A stretch of 64,000 nucleotides of DNA from Dickeya zeae NCPPB 2538 (GCF_000406165.1 NZ_CM001977.1:62001-126000); one strand, 5' to 3'; counted from the first letter of the stretch, positions 10,159-19,160 are shown. Translations and numbers: made by a program. Notes: a model not told the origin generated them from the sequence alone.

Positions 10159-10973
10159 AGGGGTCATCTCTGCTGACGCGCTGGATAATCATTGGTTTCA
10201 TGCTGCTGTTTTTCCTGTTGCCGCCAATCTGGATTTTTTCCAACGCGCTGAAGTCGGTCGATGAGATTTTCGCCTGGCCGCCATCGCTGTGGCCGGAAAA
10301 CGCGACGCTGGAGAATTTTGTCGATGTGTTCGTCAACACCAACTTTGTTCATACGCTCGGCAACTCCTTTTTCGTTTCCGTCCTGTCATCGCTGCTGTCG
10401 GTCACGATCAGCGTCATGGCGGGCTATGCGCTGGCGAAATTCCGGTTTCGGGGGGATACGCTGGTTTTCATGGTCATCATGTGTGCGCTGATGATCCCGC
10501 TGCAGATTATCCTGATTCCGATTTTCCTGCTGCTGCGTGACCTGCATCTGCTCAATACGCTGTGGGGGGTGATTATCGCGCCGGCGGCGACGCCTACCGG
10601 GGTGTTCCTGATGCGGCAGTATATCCGCAACATTCCTGACAGCCTGCTGGAAGCGGCGCGTCTGGAAGGCACCGGAGAGTGGCGAATTCTGTGGCGTATC
10701 GTGGTGCCGCTGTCGTTACCGGCAATCGCCACACTGGCGGCCTTTACCTTCGTCTGGCGTTGGAATGATTTTCTGTGGCCGTTTCTGGTCATCAGCGACC
10801 AGAGCCAATGGACGGTACAACTGGCGCTGGCCAGTAACGTCGGTCAGTTTGATATCAACTGGCCGCGGCTGTTGGCGATGTCGGCGATGGCGGTATTGCC
10901 GATGCTGGCGATTTTCCTGGCGCTACAACGCTATTTCATGAACGGATTGATGGCGGGTGCGACCAAGGAGTAA
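10155..10973 (+). CDS. Sugar ABC transporter permease, MalG/UgpE type
   Basis: This 272-residue inner-membrane protein has six membrane segments and the EAA motif (EAARLEGTGEWRILWRIVVP) at ~160-179. It is the second half of the permease dimer with the preceding gene. The operon ends here: a strong hairpin follows at 11008-11046, and no ATPase is on this strand, so the ATPase at 2147-3256 is the likely partner. Confidence 0.9.
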   Translation: MKGSSLLTRWIIIGFMLLFFLLPPIWIFSNALKSVDEIFAWPPSLWPENATLENFVDVFVNTNFVHTLGNSFFVSVLSSLLSVTISVMAGYALAKFRFRGDTLVFMVIMCALMIPLQIILIPIFLLLRDLHLLNTLWGVIIAPAATPTGVFLMRQYIRNIPDSLLEAARLEGTGEWRILWRIVVPLSLPAIATLAAFTFVWRWNDFLWPFLVISDQSQWTVQLALASNVGQFDINWPRLLAMSAMAVLPMLAIFLALQRYFMNGLMAGATKE

Positions 10974-11007
10974 GTAGTAAGTGGCGTCCGCTTGATGCAG
11001 TGATATG

Positions 11008-11046
11008 AAATAACCCCGCACGCTAGCAACGTGCGGGGTTATTGTA
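11008..11046 (+). terminator. Terminator of the sugar importer operon
   Basis: A 14-bp perfect stem (AATAACCCCGCACG / CGTGCGGGGTTATT) surrounds a 7-base loop between the convergent permease and carboxylase genes. Confidence 0.85.
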
Positions 11047-11065
11047 TTCATGTCTTAGTGGATCG

Positions 11066-11155
11066 GTTTTACTGCTGAATGCTCTACCGATTAATGTTTG
11101 ACCGGTCAATGTATTACTGATCAATGTATTACCGGTTAATGCTCTGCCGGTTCGA
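11066..11155. repeat. Six tandem degenerate 15-bp repeats spanning the carboxylase gene end
   Basis: Units of 15 bp begin at 11066, 11081, 11096, 11111, 11126 and 11141; examples on the plus strand are GTATTACTGATCAAT and GTATTACCGGTTAAT. The array covers the last codons and the stop codon of the carboxylase gene (stop at 11136-11138, minus strand). Several downstream units repeat a His codon plus stop pattern (CAT followed by TAA or TGA) in the same frame. Confidence 0.85.
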
Positions 11156-14100
11156 TCACCATCAGTAACTGCCCGGCCTGCACCTGATGCCCTGCCTGAC
11201 GGTGCAACGTATGAATAATACCGTCGACCGGTGCGGTAATCGGGATTTCCATTTTCATCGACTCCAGAATACCGACGATTTGCCCGGCGCTGACGTTATC
11301 GCCGGGGGCGGCAAGCCATTGCCACACACTCCCTGCCACCTGACTTTCCACACCGTAACCGTTCGCCGGGATCACTTCATCGTCGCTGACCGTCTCTTGC
11401 AGGCTGCTATCGAAGGTGAACTGGCCGTCGGCGCGCCAGCGTGCCAGCTCTTCGTCGAAGGCCTGCTGGCGCTGTTGCTGGAAGGCATCGATAGCGGGTT
11501 GCTGTTCAGCCAGCATGTGCTGGTAGTCGGCGAGGCGAAATTCGCCCTCTTCGATACGCAACGGATAATCTCCCCACGGGAAGCGTTCGCGGATAGCCAG
11601 CAGCTCCTGCGCGCTGACCGGATAAAAGCGAATCTGATCGAAAAAGCGCAGTAACCATGGCTGACGAAAGACATCGGTTTGCCGATCGCGATTCCACATC
11701 TGTAACGTACGGCCCACGAACTGATAGCCGCCGGGGCCTTCCATACCGTATACACACAGATACGCGCCGCCGATGCCGACCGAGTTTTCCGCCGTCCAGG
11801 TGCGGGCTGGGTTGTACTTGGTGGTGACCAGCCGATGGCGTGGGTCGAGTGGGGTGGCGACGGGGGCACCGAGGTAGACATCACCCAGCCCCATCACCAG
11901 ATAATGGGCGTTGAAGACGATCTCTTTGACCTGATCCACCGACTCGAGCCCGTTGATACGGCGAATGAATTCGATGTTGCTGGGGCACCAGGGCGCACCG
12001 GGTCTGACCGATTGGGTATAGCGGGTGATGGCTTCGCGGCAGGCGTCGTCATCCCAACTGAGCGGCAGCCAGACGGTGCGGGAGGGCACGGCGGCGTGCC
12101 GCAGGTCGCCGAGGGCGTCGTCCGCCTGTTGCAGGTGTGAGAGCAGCGTGCTGCGCGGGCAGAGCAGGCTGTCGAAATGGATTTGCAGCGAACGAATGCC
12201 CGGTGTCAGTTCCTGCACACCCGGCAGCGGGTGCTGTTCCAGCCACTGCATCAACGCGTGTACGCGAAAACGCAACGCGATATCCAGCCGGTGCTCGCCG
12301 TATTCCAGCAACAGGAAACGATCGCCTGCGGCGAGGCAGGTTACCGAAGGTCGCTCGTCCTGCGCCGTGTGGTGGTACAGCACCGGTGACGGGCAACATG
12401 GCGTGAGAGCAGGCTCGGCGGCAGGGCGACCGGCAGAGATGGCGCATTCCGCGGCGCACGCCAGCTCGTCCGCCTGTTCCAGCGTGACCGGAATAAAACG
12501 GATGCTGTCGCCTGCTTTGAGCTGGCCCAGTTTCCACAAGTCAGCGTGGATCACCGTAGCCGGGCAGACGAAGCCGCCCAGTGACGGCCCATCCGGCCCC
12601 AGAATCACCGGCATATCGCCGGTAAAGTCGACGGTGCCGAAGGCGTAGGCGTTGTCGTGGATATTGGACGGGTGCATACCGGCTTCGCCGCCGTCGGTTC
12701 GCGCCCACTGGGGTTTGGGGCCAATCAGCCGGATACCGGTGCGGCTGGAGTTGTAATGCACCTGCCAGTCAGCGGCGAAAAAGGTGTCGATGTCTTGCGC
12801 GGTAAAATAGTCTGGTGCGCCGTGTGGGCCATAAATCACCCGCAGCGACCAGTGGGTATTCCAGTCAGGCGCGGGTAATACGGCGTCTGACGTGGGTAAC
12901 GCCGGGGCGGCCAGATGCAGTACGTCGCCTGCGCGCAAGGCCCGTCCGGCATAGCCGCCGAACTTGCCGAGCGTGAAGGTGCTGCGGCTACCCAGATAGG
13001 TCGGACAGGCCAGGCCGCCGGCCAGCAACAGATAGCTGCGGCACCCGGCACCCTGAATATCGCCGAGCGTGAGCGTTTGTCCGGCGCGGGCGTGATGAAC
13101 GCGTCCGCCGTCGAGGGTGGTGTTATCTAACCGGATGTCGATGACAGCGCCGGTCACCACGAACGCGCAGTCATGATTGAAACGCAGGGTTGGCCCACGT
13201 AGGGTGATCTCCAGCCCGGCGGTATCGGCCGCGTTGCCCAGCAACTGATTGCCGAGCCGGAATGAGTGGGTATCGAAGGGGCCGGAAGGCGGTACACCGA
13301 CGTGCCAATAGCCGATGCGGCCGGGCGCATCCTGCACGGTCGTCAGCGTGCCGCCGCTGAGCACATCCAGCGTCGCGGGCTGCCAGACGACGTCGCCCAG
13401 TGTTGCGGTGATGATTTCTCCGCGTCTGACCGTCGGCAGAGTCAGCAGGTGACGAAGCCAGTCGAGGTTGGTTTCGATGCCGTACAGCGATGTAGACGCC
13501 AGCGCTTGCGCCATGCCGTCGAGGGCGGCGTCCCGGCTGTCGCCGTGTACGATGATTTTTGCCAGCATCGGGTCATAGAACGGTGATACCTCGCTGCCGC
13601 TGTCCAGCCAGTGGTCGATGCGCAGGGTAAGCCCGGGCAAGGCGTCTGGAAAATCAACGTGACTAAGCAAGCCCGCACAGGGCTGGAACTGTTTGGCCGG
13701 GTCTTCGGCGTATAACCGCACCTGAATGGCGTGACCGCGAGGCGTGGTGATGAGCGTATCAAGCGGCGGCAGGCAACCCGCGCCCAGTTCCACCATCCAC
13801 TGCACGATGTCGACGCCGTACACCAGTTCGGTGACGCCGTGCTCGACTTGCAGGCGAGTGTTGACCTCCAGAAACCAGAACTGCTTGCTGCTCTCGTCAT
13901 ACACATACTCAACCGTGCCTGCACTGCGGTAATTGACCGCCTGACACAGCCGAATGGCGGTAGCCTGCAGTTCAGCGCGCACGCTGTCACTCAGGTGGGG
14001 TGCCGGGGTTTCTTCAATCACTTTCTGGTTGCGGCGTTGGGCGGAGCAATCGCGCTCGCCAAGGGCTATCACGTTGCCCTGGCCATCGCCGAAGACCTGC

Positions 14101-14729
14101 ACTTCGATGTGGCGGGCCTGGGCGATAAATTTTTCCAGAAATACGCCGTCGTCGGCGAAGTTGTTACCCGCCAGTCGTTTGACGCGGGTAAACGCATCAA
14201 CCAGTTGGTCGTGGTCGTTGCAGCGCTGCATGCCGATGCCGCCGCCTCCCGCGGTGCTCTTTAACATCACCGGATAACCGATGCGCTGTGCCTGTTCGCA
14301 GGCGCTGTCCAGCGAGGTGAGCAAGCCGCTGCCGGGCAGCAGAGGGACGTCGTTCTGTTGTGCCAGCGCCCGGGCCTGATGCTTGAGGCCGAACGCGGTC
14401 ATCTGTGCTACGGTTGGGCCGAGGAACACCAGGCCTGCTTGTTCGCAGCGGGTCACAAAACCGGCGTTTTCACTCAGAAAACCGTAGCCGGGGTGGATCG
14501 CCTGCGCGCCACATTGGGCGGCGATATGCAGTAATTTGTCCTGATTCAGGTAGGTATCGCGCACCGGGCCGTCGCCCAGCGACCAGGCTTCATCGGCCTG
14601 ACGTACGTGCTGCGAATGGCGGTCCGCTTCGGCGTAAACCGCGATGGCTTTTACGCCCATTTTTTTCAGGGTGCGGATGATACGCACCGCAATAGCGCCA
14701 CGGTTGGCAATCAATACACGCTCAAACAT
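11136..14729 (-). CDS. uca: Urea/guanidine carboxylase (biotin-dependent)
   Basis: The 1197-residue biotin enzyme has this order: biotin carboxylase with ATP-grasp (~1-450; KSTAGGGGIGMQ near 155), carboxyltransferase parts AHS2 (~465-780) and AHS1 (~790-1030), a spacer, and a biotinyl domain with ESMKM, Lys1159 being the biotin carrier. Such proteins were annotated urea carboxylase. Those under guanidine-I riboswitches and beside DUF1989 pairs are now understood to carboxylate guanidine in preference to urea. The riboswitch upstream of this operon supports guanidine as the true substrate. A separate allophanate hydrolase, needed to finish the pathway, is not in the window. The 3' end lies in a tandem repeat (11066-11155). 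Confidence 0.9.
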   Translation of the reverse strand: MFERVLIANRGAIAVRIIRTLKKMGVKAIAVYAEADRHSQHVRQADEAWSLGDGPVRDTYLNQDKLLHIAAQCGAQAIHPGYGFLSENAGFVTRCEQAGLVFLGPTVAQMTAFGLKHQARALAQQNDVPLLPGSGLLTSLDSACEQAQRIGYPVMLKSTAGGGGIGMQRCNDHDQLVDAFTRVKRLAGNNFADDGVFLEKFIAQARHIEVQVFGDGQGNVIALGERDCSAQRRNQKVIEETPAPHLSDSVRAELQATAIRLCQAVNYRSAGTVEYVYDESSKQFWFLEVNTRLQVEHGVTELVYGVDIVQWMVELGAGCLPPLDTLITTPRGHAIQVRLYAEDPAKQFQPCAGLLSHVDFPDALPGLTLRIDHWLDSGSEVSPFYDPMLAKIIVHGDSRDAALDGMAQALASTSLYGIETNLDWLRHLLTLPTVRRGEIITATLGDVVWQPATLDVLSGGTLTTVQDAPGRIGYWHVGVPPSGPFDTHSFRLGNQLLGNAADTAGLEITLRGPTLRFNHDCAFVVTGAVIDIRLDNTTLDGGRVHHARAGQTLTLGDIQGAGCRSYLLLAGGLACPTYLGSRSTFTLGKFGGYAGRALRAGDVLHLAAPALPTSDAVLPAPDWNTHWSLRVIYGPHGAPDYFTAQDIDTFFAADWQVHYNSSRTGIRLIGPKPQWARTDGGEAGMHPSNIHDNAYAFGTVDFTGDMPVILGPDGPSLGGFVCPATVIHADLWKLGQLKAGDSIRFIPVTLEQADELACAAECAISAGRPAAEPALTPCCPSPVLYHHTAQDERPSVTCLAAGDRFLLLEYGEHRLDIALRFRVHALMQWLEQHPLPGVQELTPGIRSLQIHFDSLLCPRSTLLSHLQQADDALGDLRHAAVPSRTVWLPLSWDDDACREAITRYTQSVRPGAPWCPSNIEFIRRINGLESVDQVKEIVFNAHYLVMGLGDVYLGAPVATPLDPRHRLVTTKYNPARTWTAENSVGIGGAYLCVYGMEGPGGYQFVGRTLQMWNRDRQTDVFRQPWLLRFFDQIRFYPVSAQELLAIRERFPWGDYPLRIEEGEFRLADYQHMLAEQQPAIDAFQQQRQQAFDEELARWRADGQFTFDSSLQETVSDDEVIPANGYGVESQVAGSVWQWLAAPGDNVSAGQIVGILESMKMEIPITAPVDGIIHTLHRQAGHQVQAGQLLMVIEPAEH

Positions 14730-14829
14730 GACCGAGTCTCTTACGGGCAGGTCGTCCTGCGCTATTCTGGACGCGTGTTGCGGGTCGTCCCGCGCGTCAC
14801 TGTTCCCGATGTGTGCCGTTTCGCTCCGT

Positions 14830-15465
14830 TTACCAGATAGCGATATCGATCGGTGTGGGGTTGTAGCCGTTGCAGGGGTTATTCAACTGCGGACAATTGG
14901 AGATCAGCACCAGTACGTTCATTTTGGCCACCATTTCCACGTATTTCCCCGGTGCGGAGATACCGTCGGCAAAGGTCAGCCCGCCGTCCGGCGTGACCGG
15001 TACGTTCATAAAGAAATTGATGTTGTGGGTGATGTCGCGTTTGGTCAGGTGATACTCCGGGTGTTGTGCTACCGCCAGCATCCAGCTGTCGCGGCAGGCA
15101 TGCATGTGGCGTTTTTCCAGATCATAGCGCACCGTGTTGCTCTCGGTGGCACACGCGCCACCGAGCGTGTCATGACGGCCGCAGGTATCCGCCACGATTT
15201 CCAGCATCGGGCGGTCTTCATTGGAACGCAGTACGCTGCCAGTGGTGAGGAAGACATTACCCTGGCCGCGCAGGGTGTCGCTCATGCTGTAGCGTTCAGC
15301 GGTATCGTCAGCATTGTAGAACAGGGTATCGGCGGCCTGATTGCCTTCGAGGTCGGTAATACGCAGCGTCTGACCGGCTTCGAGGCGGTGTAACCAGTAG
15401 TCGCCAGCCTGAACGGTGGCGCGGTAAACCGCCGTGGCGGGGTCGCGTTGACTGGTCTTTATCAT
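14830..15465 (-). CDS. DUF1989 protein, urea-amidolyase associated (UAAP2); carboxyguanidine deiminase subunit
   Basis: This is a 211-residue DUF1989 protein. Visible features are DLEGNQAADTLFYNADD, then ERYSMSDTLRGQGNVFLTTGS and the C-terminal NCPQLNNPCNGYNPTPIDI. Together with its neighbour it matches the pair that forms carboxyguanidine deiminase, converting carboxyguanidine to allophanate with release of ammonia. The two DUF1989 genes are 2 bases apart, consistent with a heteromer. The 100-base gap to the carboxylase shows no terminator. Which one corresponds to CgdA or CgdB was not decided. Confidence 0.85.
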   Translation of the reverse strand: MIKTSQRDPATAVYRATVQAGDYWLHRLEAGQTLRITDLEGNQAADTLFYNADDTAERYSMSDTLRGQGNVFLTTGSVLRSNEDRPMLEIVADTCGRHDTLGGACATESNTVRYDLEKRHMHACRDSWMLAVAQHPEYHLTKRDITHNINFFMNVPVTPDGGLTFADGISAPGKYVEMVAKMNVLVLISNCPQLNNPCNGYNPTPIDIAIW

Positions 15466-15467
15466 GT

Positions 15468-16208
15468 TCAGACTCCTTGTGGCTGTTCAGCCAGATAATA
15501 AAGTGTGTTGTTGCGAAGCCCGCGCTGGTTTTCCGGGCGCTCCAGACAGATAGCCGGTAGCGGTGCGCGCTGATAATCCAGCGTCAGACGCACCGGATGA
15601 CGCGGATAATCGGTAGCGGTGCTAAGCGGGTGCGGGCAGGTGTGCAGAATGACCAGTGTGTCCATGGCGAAGCGCAGCGTGACACTGGCACCGGCTTTAC
15701 CCTGTTGCTCAAGCCGCAGGTTTCCGTTGTCATCGCTACCAACGTGAGCGAAAAAGTTGACGCACGCCGCCATGTCGCGCTTGCCGAGACCGTATTTGGC
15801 CAGTTCCACCAGAAAGCTGTCGTAGCCGTTTTGGTGACGTTCATTGCGGGCTTGCTGGTAGTTCAGCTCGCCAAACTGACGCGCCACCTGCTGGGCATTG
15901 GCGGTGCCGCATACGGTGTCATGCCAGCCGAAGCCGTCGGCTTCGATACCGCAGAAAATGCGCCCCATATCCGAATACAGGCAGTGCCCGGTTGTCAGGC
16001 GAAACGTGTGCTGGCATTTGAGCGTATCCGGTGCGTTGTAGCGCTCCAGCGTATTTTCCGGGTTGTAGAACAGCATACCGACGTTGGCTCCGCCTTCGAT
16101 GTCGGTCAGACGCAGCGCAGTACCGCGCCGCATCAGCAGCGACCAGTGCGACCCGGCGGGCAACTCGGTGAGATAATGCTCATTCATGGTGTGTGGGGTA
16201 TTGTGCAT
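15468..16208 (-). CDS. DUF1989 protein, urea-amidolyase associated (UAAP1); carboxyguanidine deiminase subunit
   Basis: This 246-residue paralogue of the next gene shares the layout DIEGGANVGMLFYNPENTLERYN, then GRIFCGIEADGFGWHDTVCG, and a C-terminal CPHPL. The start at 16208 has a strong AGGAGG site 8 bases before it. An upstream ATG at 16250 would overlap the ATPase gene without a ribosome site. It is expected to act with the 211-residue neighbour as a deiminase in the guanidine pathway. Confidence 0.85.
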   Translation of the reverse strand: MHNTPHTMNEHYLTELPAGSHWSLLMRRGTALRLTDIEGGANVGMLFYNPENTLERYNAPDTLKCQHTFRLTTGHCLYSDMGRIFCGIEADGFGWHDTVCGTANAQQVARQFGELNYQQARNERHQNGYDSFLVELAKYGLGKRDMAACVNFFAHVGSDDNGNLRLEQQGKAGASVTLRFAMDTLVILHTCPHPLSTATDYPRHPVRLTLDYQRAPLPAICLERPENQRGLRNNTLYYLAEQPQGV

Positions 16209-16224
16209 AGTGTGTTCCTCCTGG

Positions 16225-17004
16225 TCAGGCGACGTGCCGCTGCCTGTCAATCAGTTCTCCCACCGAAGCCCGCACACCGGCTGGTGCGCGCTCCAATGGC
16301 AGGTCATAGGTGATGCTGGCGCCAAAGGCGTCTGGTGCTTGTGGGTCCTGACGGAGCTTGTCGAACACCCATAGGCGTGACCCGAGTGAAAATCCCTCTT
16401 TAAGGTCATGGGTGATCATGAAAATGGTCAGGCGGTGTTCCTGCCATAACTGGCTGATCAATTGGTGCATTTCGGCACGGATGCCGGGGTCAAGCGCACC
16501 GAACGGTTCATCCAGCAGCAAAATGCGTGGGCGCTTAATCAACGCTTGCGCCAGCGCCAGCCGTTGTTGCATGCCACCGGATAACTGATGCGGATATTTC
16601 TGGGCGGATTGCTCCAGCCCGACCTGACGCAGCATTGCCATCGCCTGATCACGAAGCGCCTGGCGGCGCTTGCCCCATACCCGGCCGAGCCAACGCGCTT
16701 CGGCAAACTCCGCGCCAATCATCACGTTTTCCACCACCCGCAGATGAGGGAACACCGAGTAGCGCTGGAAGACCACGCCGCGATGTTCATCTGGCTCTTG
16801 TGGCATCGGCTCGCCATCGAGTAGCAACTGGCCGCTACTGGGGCTTTCGGTGCCGAGCAGCATCTTGAGAAACGTGGTTTTGCCACAGCCGGAGGCACCG
16901 ACAATAGAAACGAACTCGCCCTCTTCAACGGAGATGTTGAGCCGTTCCAGCACCACCTGACCGTCGTACTCTTTTCTGAGATTTTTTAGCGTTAATAACG
17001 ACAT
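16225..17004 (-). CDS. ABC transporter ATPase (taurine/nitrate type), probable guanidine importer
   Basis: This 259-residue ATPase has Walker A GASGCGKTT (~36-44), signature LSGGMQQRLALAQ (~135) and Walker B ILLLDEPFGALD (~158). The family (SsuB/TauB/NrtD) feeds nitrogen or sulfur compounds. It follows its permease within 28 bases and is in the guanidine-riboswitch operon, so the cargo is probably guanidine or a guanidine-yielding compound. Confidence 0.88.
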   Translation of the reverse strand: MSLLTLKNLRKEYDGQVVLERLNISVEEGEFVSIVGASGCGKTTFLKMLLGTESPSSGQLLLDGEPMPQEPDEHRGVVFQRYSVFPHLRVVENVMIGAEFAEARWLGRVWGKRRQALRDQAMAMLRQVGLEQSAQKYPHQLSGGMQQRLALAQALIKRPRILLLDEPFGALDPGIRAEMHQLISQLWQEHRLTIFMITHDLKEGFSLGSRLWVFDKLRQDPQAPDAFGASITYDLPLERAPAGVRASVGELIDRQRHVA

Positions 17005-17031
17005 AGGTTCTCCTGCGTTCTGGCCGGTGGC

Positions 17032-17844
17032 TTATTTCGCGTAATACCAGGGCCAGCCGCGACGGCTGATGGCCCGCAACAGGACATCAAGCAAAAACGC
17101 CAGCACGGTTATCCAGGCGACGTAGGGCAGAATGACGTCCATCGCCAGATAGCGGCGCATCAGGAAGATGCGGTAGCCCAACCCTTCGGTGGCGGCGATA
17201 GCTTCGGCGGCGATCAGAAACAGCCAGGCGGAGCTGAGCGACAGGCGTACGGCGTCCAGCAAACGCGGCATCAGCTGTGGCAGGATCACCCGCCACAGAA
17301 TTTGGCCGCTGTGGCCGCCGAGGGTTTGCGCTTTCACCAACTGTTCCTGCGGCAGGCTCTGGATGTAGAGTTGCAGATCCCGCACGATGAATGGCGTGAT
17401 ACCCACCATAATCAACACCACCTTGGAGACCTCGCCCAGCCCGAAAACGATGAACAGGATCGGTAGCACCGCCAGCGGTGGGATCAACGCAAACAGGGTG
17501 ATCAGCGGCGACAGGGTGGCGCGCACCGCCGGGAGCGCGCCGCATAGCAGCCCGAAGACCAGCGCCAGCACAGCGCTTAAGCCCACGCCGGTCAACAGCC
17601 GCAGCAGGCTGGCGGCGGTGTCGACCCACAGCAGGTATTCGCCGGTGCGCTCGTTGGGTTCAAACGCCATACGGTGCATGGCTTGCGCCATCGCACCCAG
17701 GCCTGGCAGCAGTTTGTCAGCGGCGTTCACCGCCAGCCGGGCGTCAGACGCCATCAGGTAGACCAGCAGCAGCGCCAGTAGCGGCAGAAACCCCATCATC
17801 CCGCGCGTCAGCGGTAACGGCTGGTAGTTAATCAATTTGCGCAT
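17032..17844 (-). CDS. ABC transporter permease (taurine/nitrate type), probable guanidine importer
   Basis: This 270-residue inner-membrane protein has about six hydrophobic segments (first at ~15-35) and the EAA-like cytoplasmic loop KAQTLGGHSGQILWRVILPQ at ~170-189. It lies 16 bases after the binding-protein gene and 27 bases before the ATPase gene, all on the minus strand. The family imports small nitrogen or sulfur compounds; guanidine is inferred from the operon. Confidence 0.88.
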   Translation of the reverse strand: MRKLINYQPLPLTRGMMGFLPLLALLLVYLMASDARLAVNAADKLLPGLGAMAQAMHRMAFEPNERTGEYLLWVDTAASLLRLLTGVGLSAVLALVFGLLCGALPAVRATLSPLITLFALIPPLAVLPILFIVFGLGEVSKVVLIMVGITPFIVRDLQLYIQSLPQEQLVKAQTLGGHSGQILWRVILPQLMPRLLDAVRLSLSSAWLFLIAAEAIAATEGLGYRIFLMRRYLAMDVILPYVAWITVLAFLLDVLLRAISRRGWPWYYAK

Positions 17845-17860
17845 CCGGCGTTCTCCTGTA

Positions 17861-18916
17861 TTACAGCTTGTTGTCGACGGCTAGTTTCAGGAACTCGTCG
17901 CTAAAACGCAGTTTGACGTTGCCGGTATTGCCCCACAGGCCAGCCGGGGTAGAGACACCGACCACGTCTGCGCTGGGGGCGTTGTCACCCAGCAAGCCGT
18001 GACGGAAGGAGAACTCCGCGACTGACTGCATGGTGGTTTTCAACTGCGGGTTCTGAACGAACTCCAGCGTCTGTTTCGGGGTGGTGAACAGGTGGGTAGC
18101 GGCCAGTTGTGCGTCAAACCCGGCCAGATCGGTACCCGAGGCTTGCCCCATGGCGGTGCGGGCTTCACGGGCGGTAGCGCTGTCGCCTGACATGGTTTGC
18201 AGGGTTTCATACCATGCGCCGGTCAGTGCTTTGCCCAACTCCGGGTGTTTTTTCAGGGTGGCGGTGTTGACCACCAGCAGATCGAGGATTTCACCGGGGA
18301 TTTGCGCGGAAGAAAACGCCAGCTGGCTACCCGGCTGTTTTTTGGCTTCCGCCAGCAGCGGGTTCCAGGTGACGATGGCCTGTACGTCAGGCGTACCAAA
18401 GGCGGCGACGAGATCAGCATCGGCGGTGTTCACCACCTTGATGTCTTTTTCGCTCATGCCGTTCTTTTCCAGCGCTCGGGCCAGCAGGTAGTGAGAGACC
18501 GACAGTTGCACCAGATTAATCGGTTTGCCTTTGAGCGACGCCAGACTGTTGGTCCCTTTGATCAGAATGCCGTCGTTGCCGTTTGAGTAGTCGCCGACGA
18601 TAAGTGCGGTGCTGTCCACGCCGCCTGCGGCAGGGATAGTCAGCGCGTCCATGTTGGTCATGGCGCAGCCGTCAAAACCACCAGAGGTGTATTGGTTAAC
18701 GGATTCAATATAATCGTTGACCTGTACAAACTGGATATCAATGCCGTACTTGTCGGCCCATTTTTTGATAATGCCGTGCTGTTGGGCGTAATCCCAAGGC
18801 ATCCAGCCGGCATAAATAGACCAGCAGAGTTTAAACGCGGGTTTGTCAGCGGCCTGTACGCCGAGGCTGCACAGTGCCAGTGCGCAAACAAGTAGTAATC
18901 GTTGAATCGTTTTCAT
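17861..18916 (-). CDS. Periplasmic substrate-binding protein (NMT1/TauA-like), probable guanidine binding
   Basis: The 351-residue protein has a signal peptide of ~22 residues (MKTIQRLLLVCALALCSLG, cleavage after VQA). The mature part starts with FKLCWSIYAGWMPWDYAQ, typical of the SsuA/TauA/NrtA-like class II binding proteins. The start at 18916 has AGAGGAAA before it; a further upstream start would place the signal peptide internally. It is the first gene after the guanidine-I riboswitch and therefore the first product made when guanidine is present. Confidence 0.88.
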   Translation of the reverse strand: MKTIQRLLLVCALALCSLGVQAADKPAFKLCWSIYAGWMPWDYAQQHGIIKKWADKYGIDIQFVQVNDYIESVNQYTSGGFDGCAMTNMDALTIPAAGGVDSTALIVGDYSNGNDGILIKGTNSLASLKGKPINLVQLSVSHYLLARALEKNGMSEKDIKVVNTADADLVAAFGTPDVQAIVTWNPLLAEAKKQPGSQLAFSSAQIPGEILDLLVVNTATLKKHPELGKALTGAWYETLQTMSGDSATAREARTAMGQASGTDLAGFDAQLAATHLFTTPKQTLEFVQNPQLKTTMQSVAEFSFRHGLLGDNAPSADVVGVSTPAGLWGNTGNVKLRFSDEFLKLAVDNKL

Positions 18917-18950
18917 GGTGGATTTCCTCTGACGTTGGGCGCAATCATTA

Positions 18951-19001
18951 AAGAAAGAAAAAGCAGGAGGGCGGCGAGCATGCATCTCGCTGTATCCTCC
19001 C
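18951..19001 (-). terminator. Riboswitch-controlled terminator
   Basis: On the minus strand GGGAGG of the riboswitch 3' edge can pair with CCCTCC, enclosing an inner GCGAG/CTCGC stem, and a T-rich tract (TGCTTTTTCTTTCTTT) follows. Because the pairing uses riboswitch bases, guanidine binding should prevent termination. Confidence 0.75.
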
Positions 19002-19092
19002 GGGCTTTTTTCCCGCCGTGTAACCGCCAGAGGGCGGTCGGTAACTCTCGGACCTGCGCAGTAAAGCCGGAACCCTAGTCACCCATTTCCAA
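18988..19092 (-). ncRNA. Guanidine-I (ykkC) riboswitch
   Basis: The minus strand carries the hallmark blocks in order: ACTAGGGTTCCG, then GGTCCGAGAG, a variable GC-rich hairpin (ACCGCC/GGCGGT), ACACGGCGGG, AAAAAAGCCCGGGAGG. These match the ykkC subtype 1 consensus that binds free guanidine. It precedes an ABC importer and guanidine carboxylase genes, the classic association. From memory, a guanidine-I aptamer of Dickeya was used in structural work. Confidence 0.95.
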
Positions 19093-19144
19093 ATTGTCTG
19101 GCGACACCGGTTGCCCGCTATCGCTCCTGCTGTCGATGATATAA

Positions 19145-19160
19145 AGCAAAATGCTTGCCA
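19145..19160 (-). promoter_or_regulatory. Sigma-54 (-24/-12) promoter of the guanidine operon
   Basis: The minus strand reads TGGCAAGCATTTTGCT against the consensus TGGCACGN4TTGCW: one mismatch, with the required GG and GC separated by 10 bases. Transcription would start near 19133, ~40 bases before the riboswitch. Confidence 0.75.
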
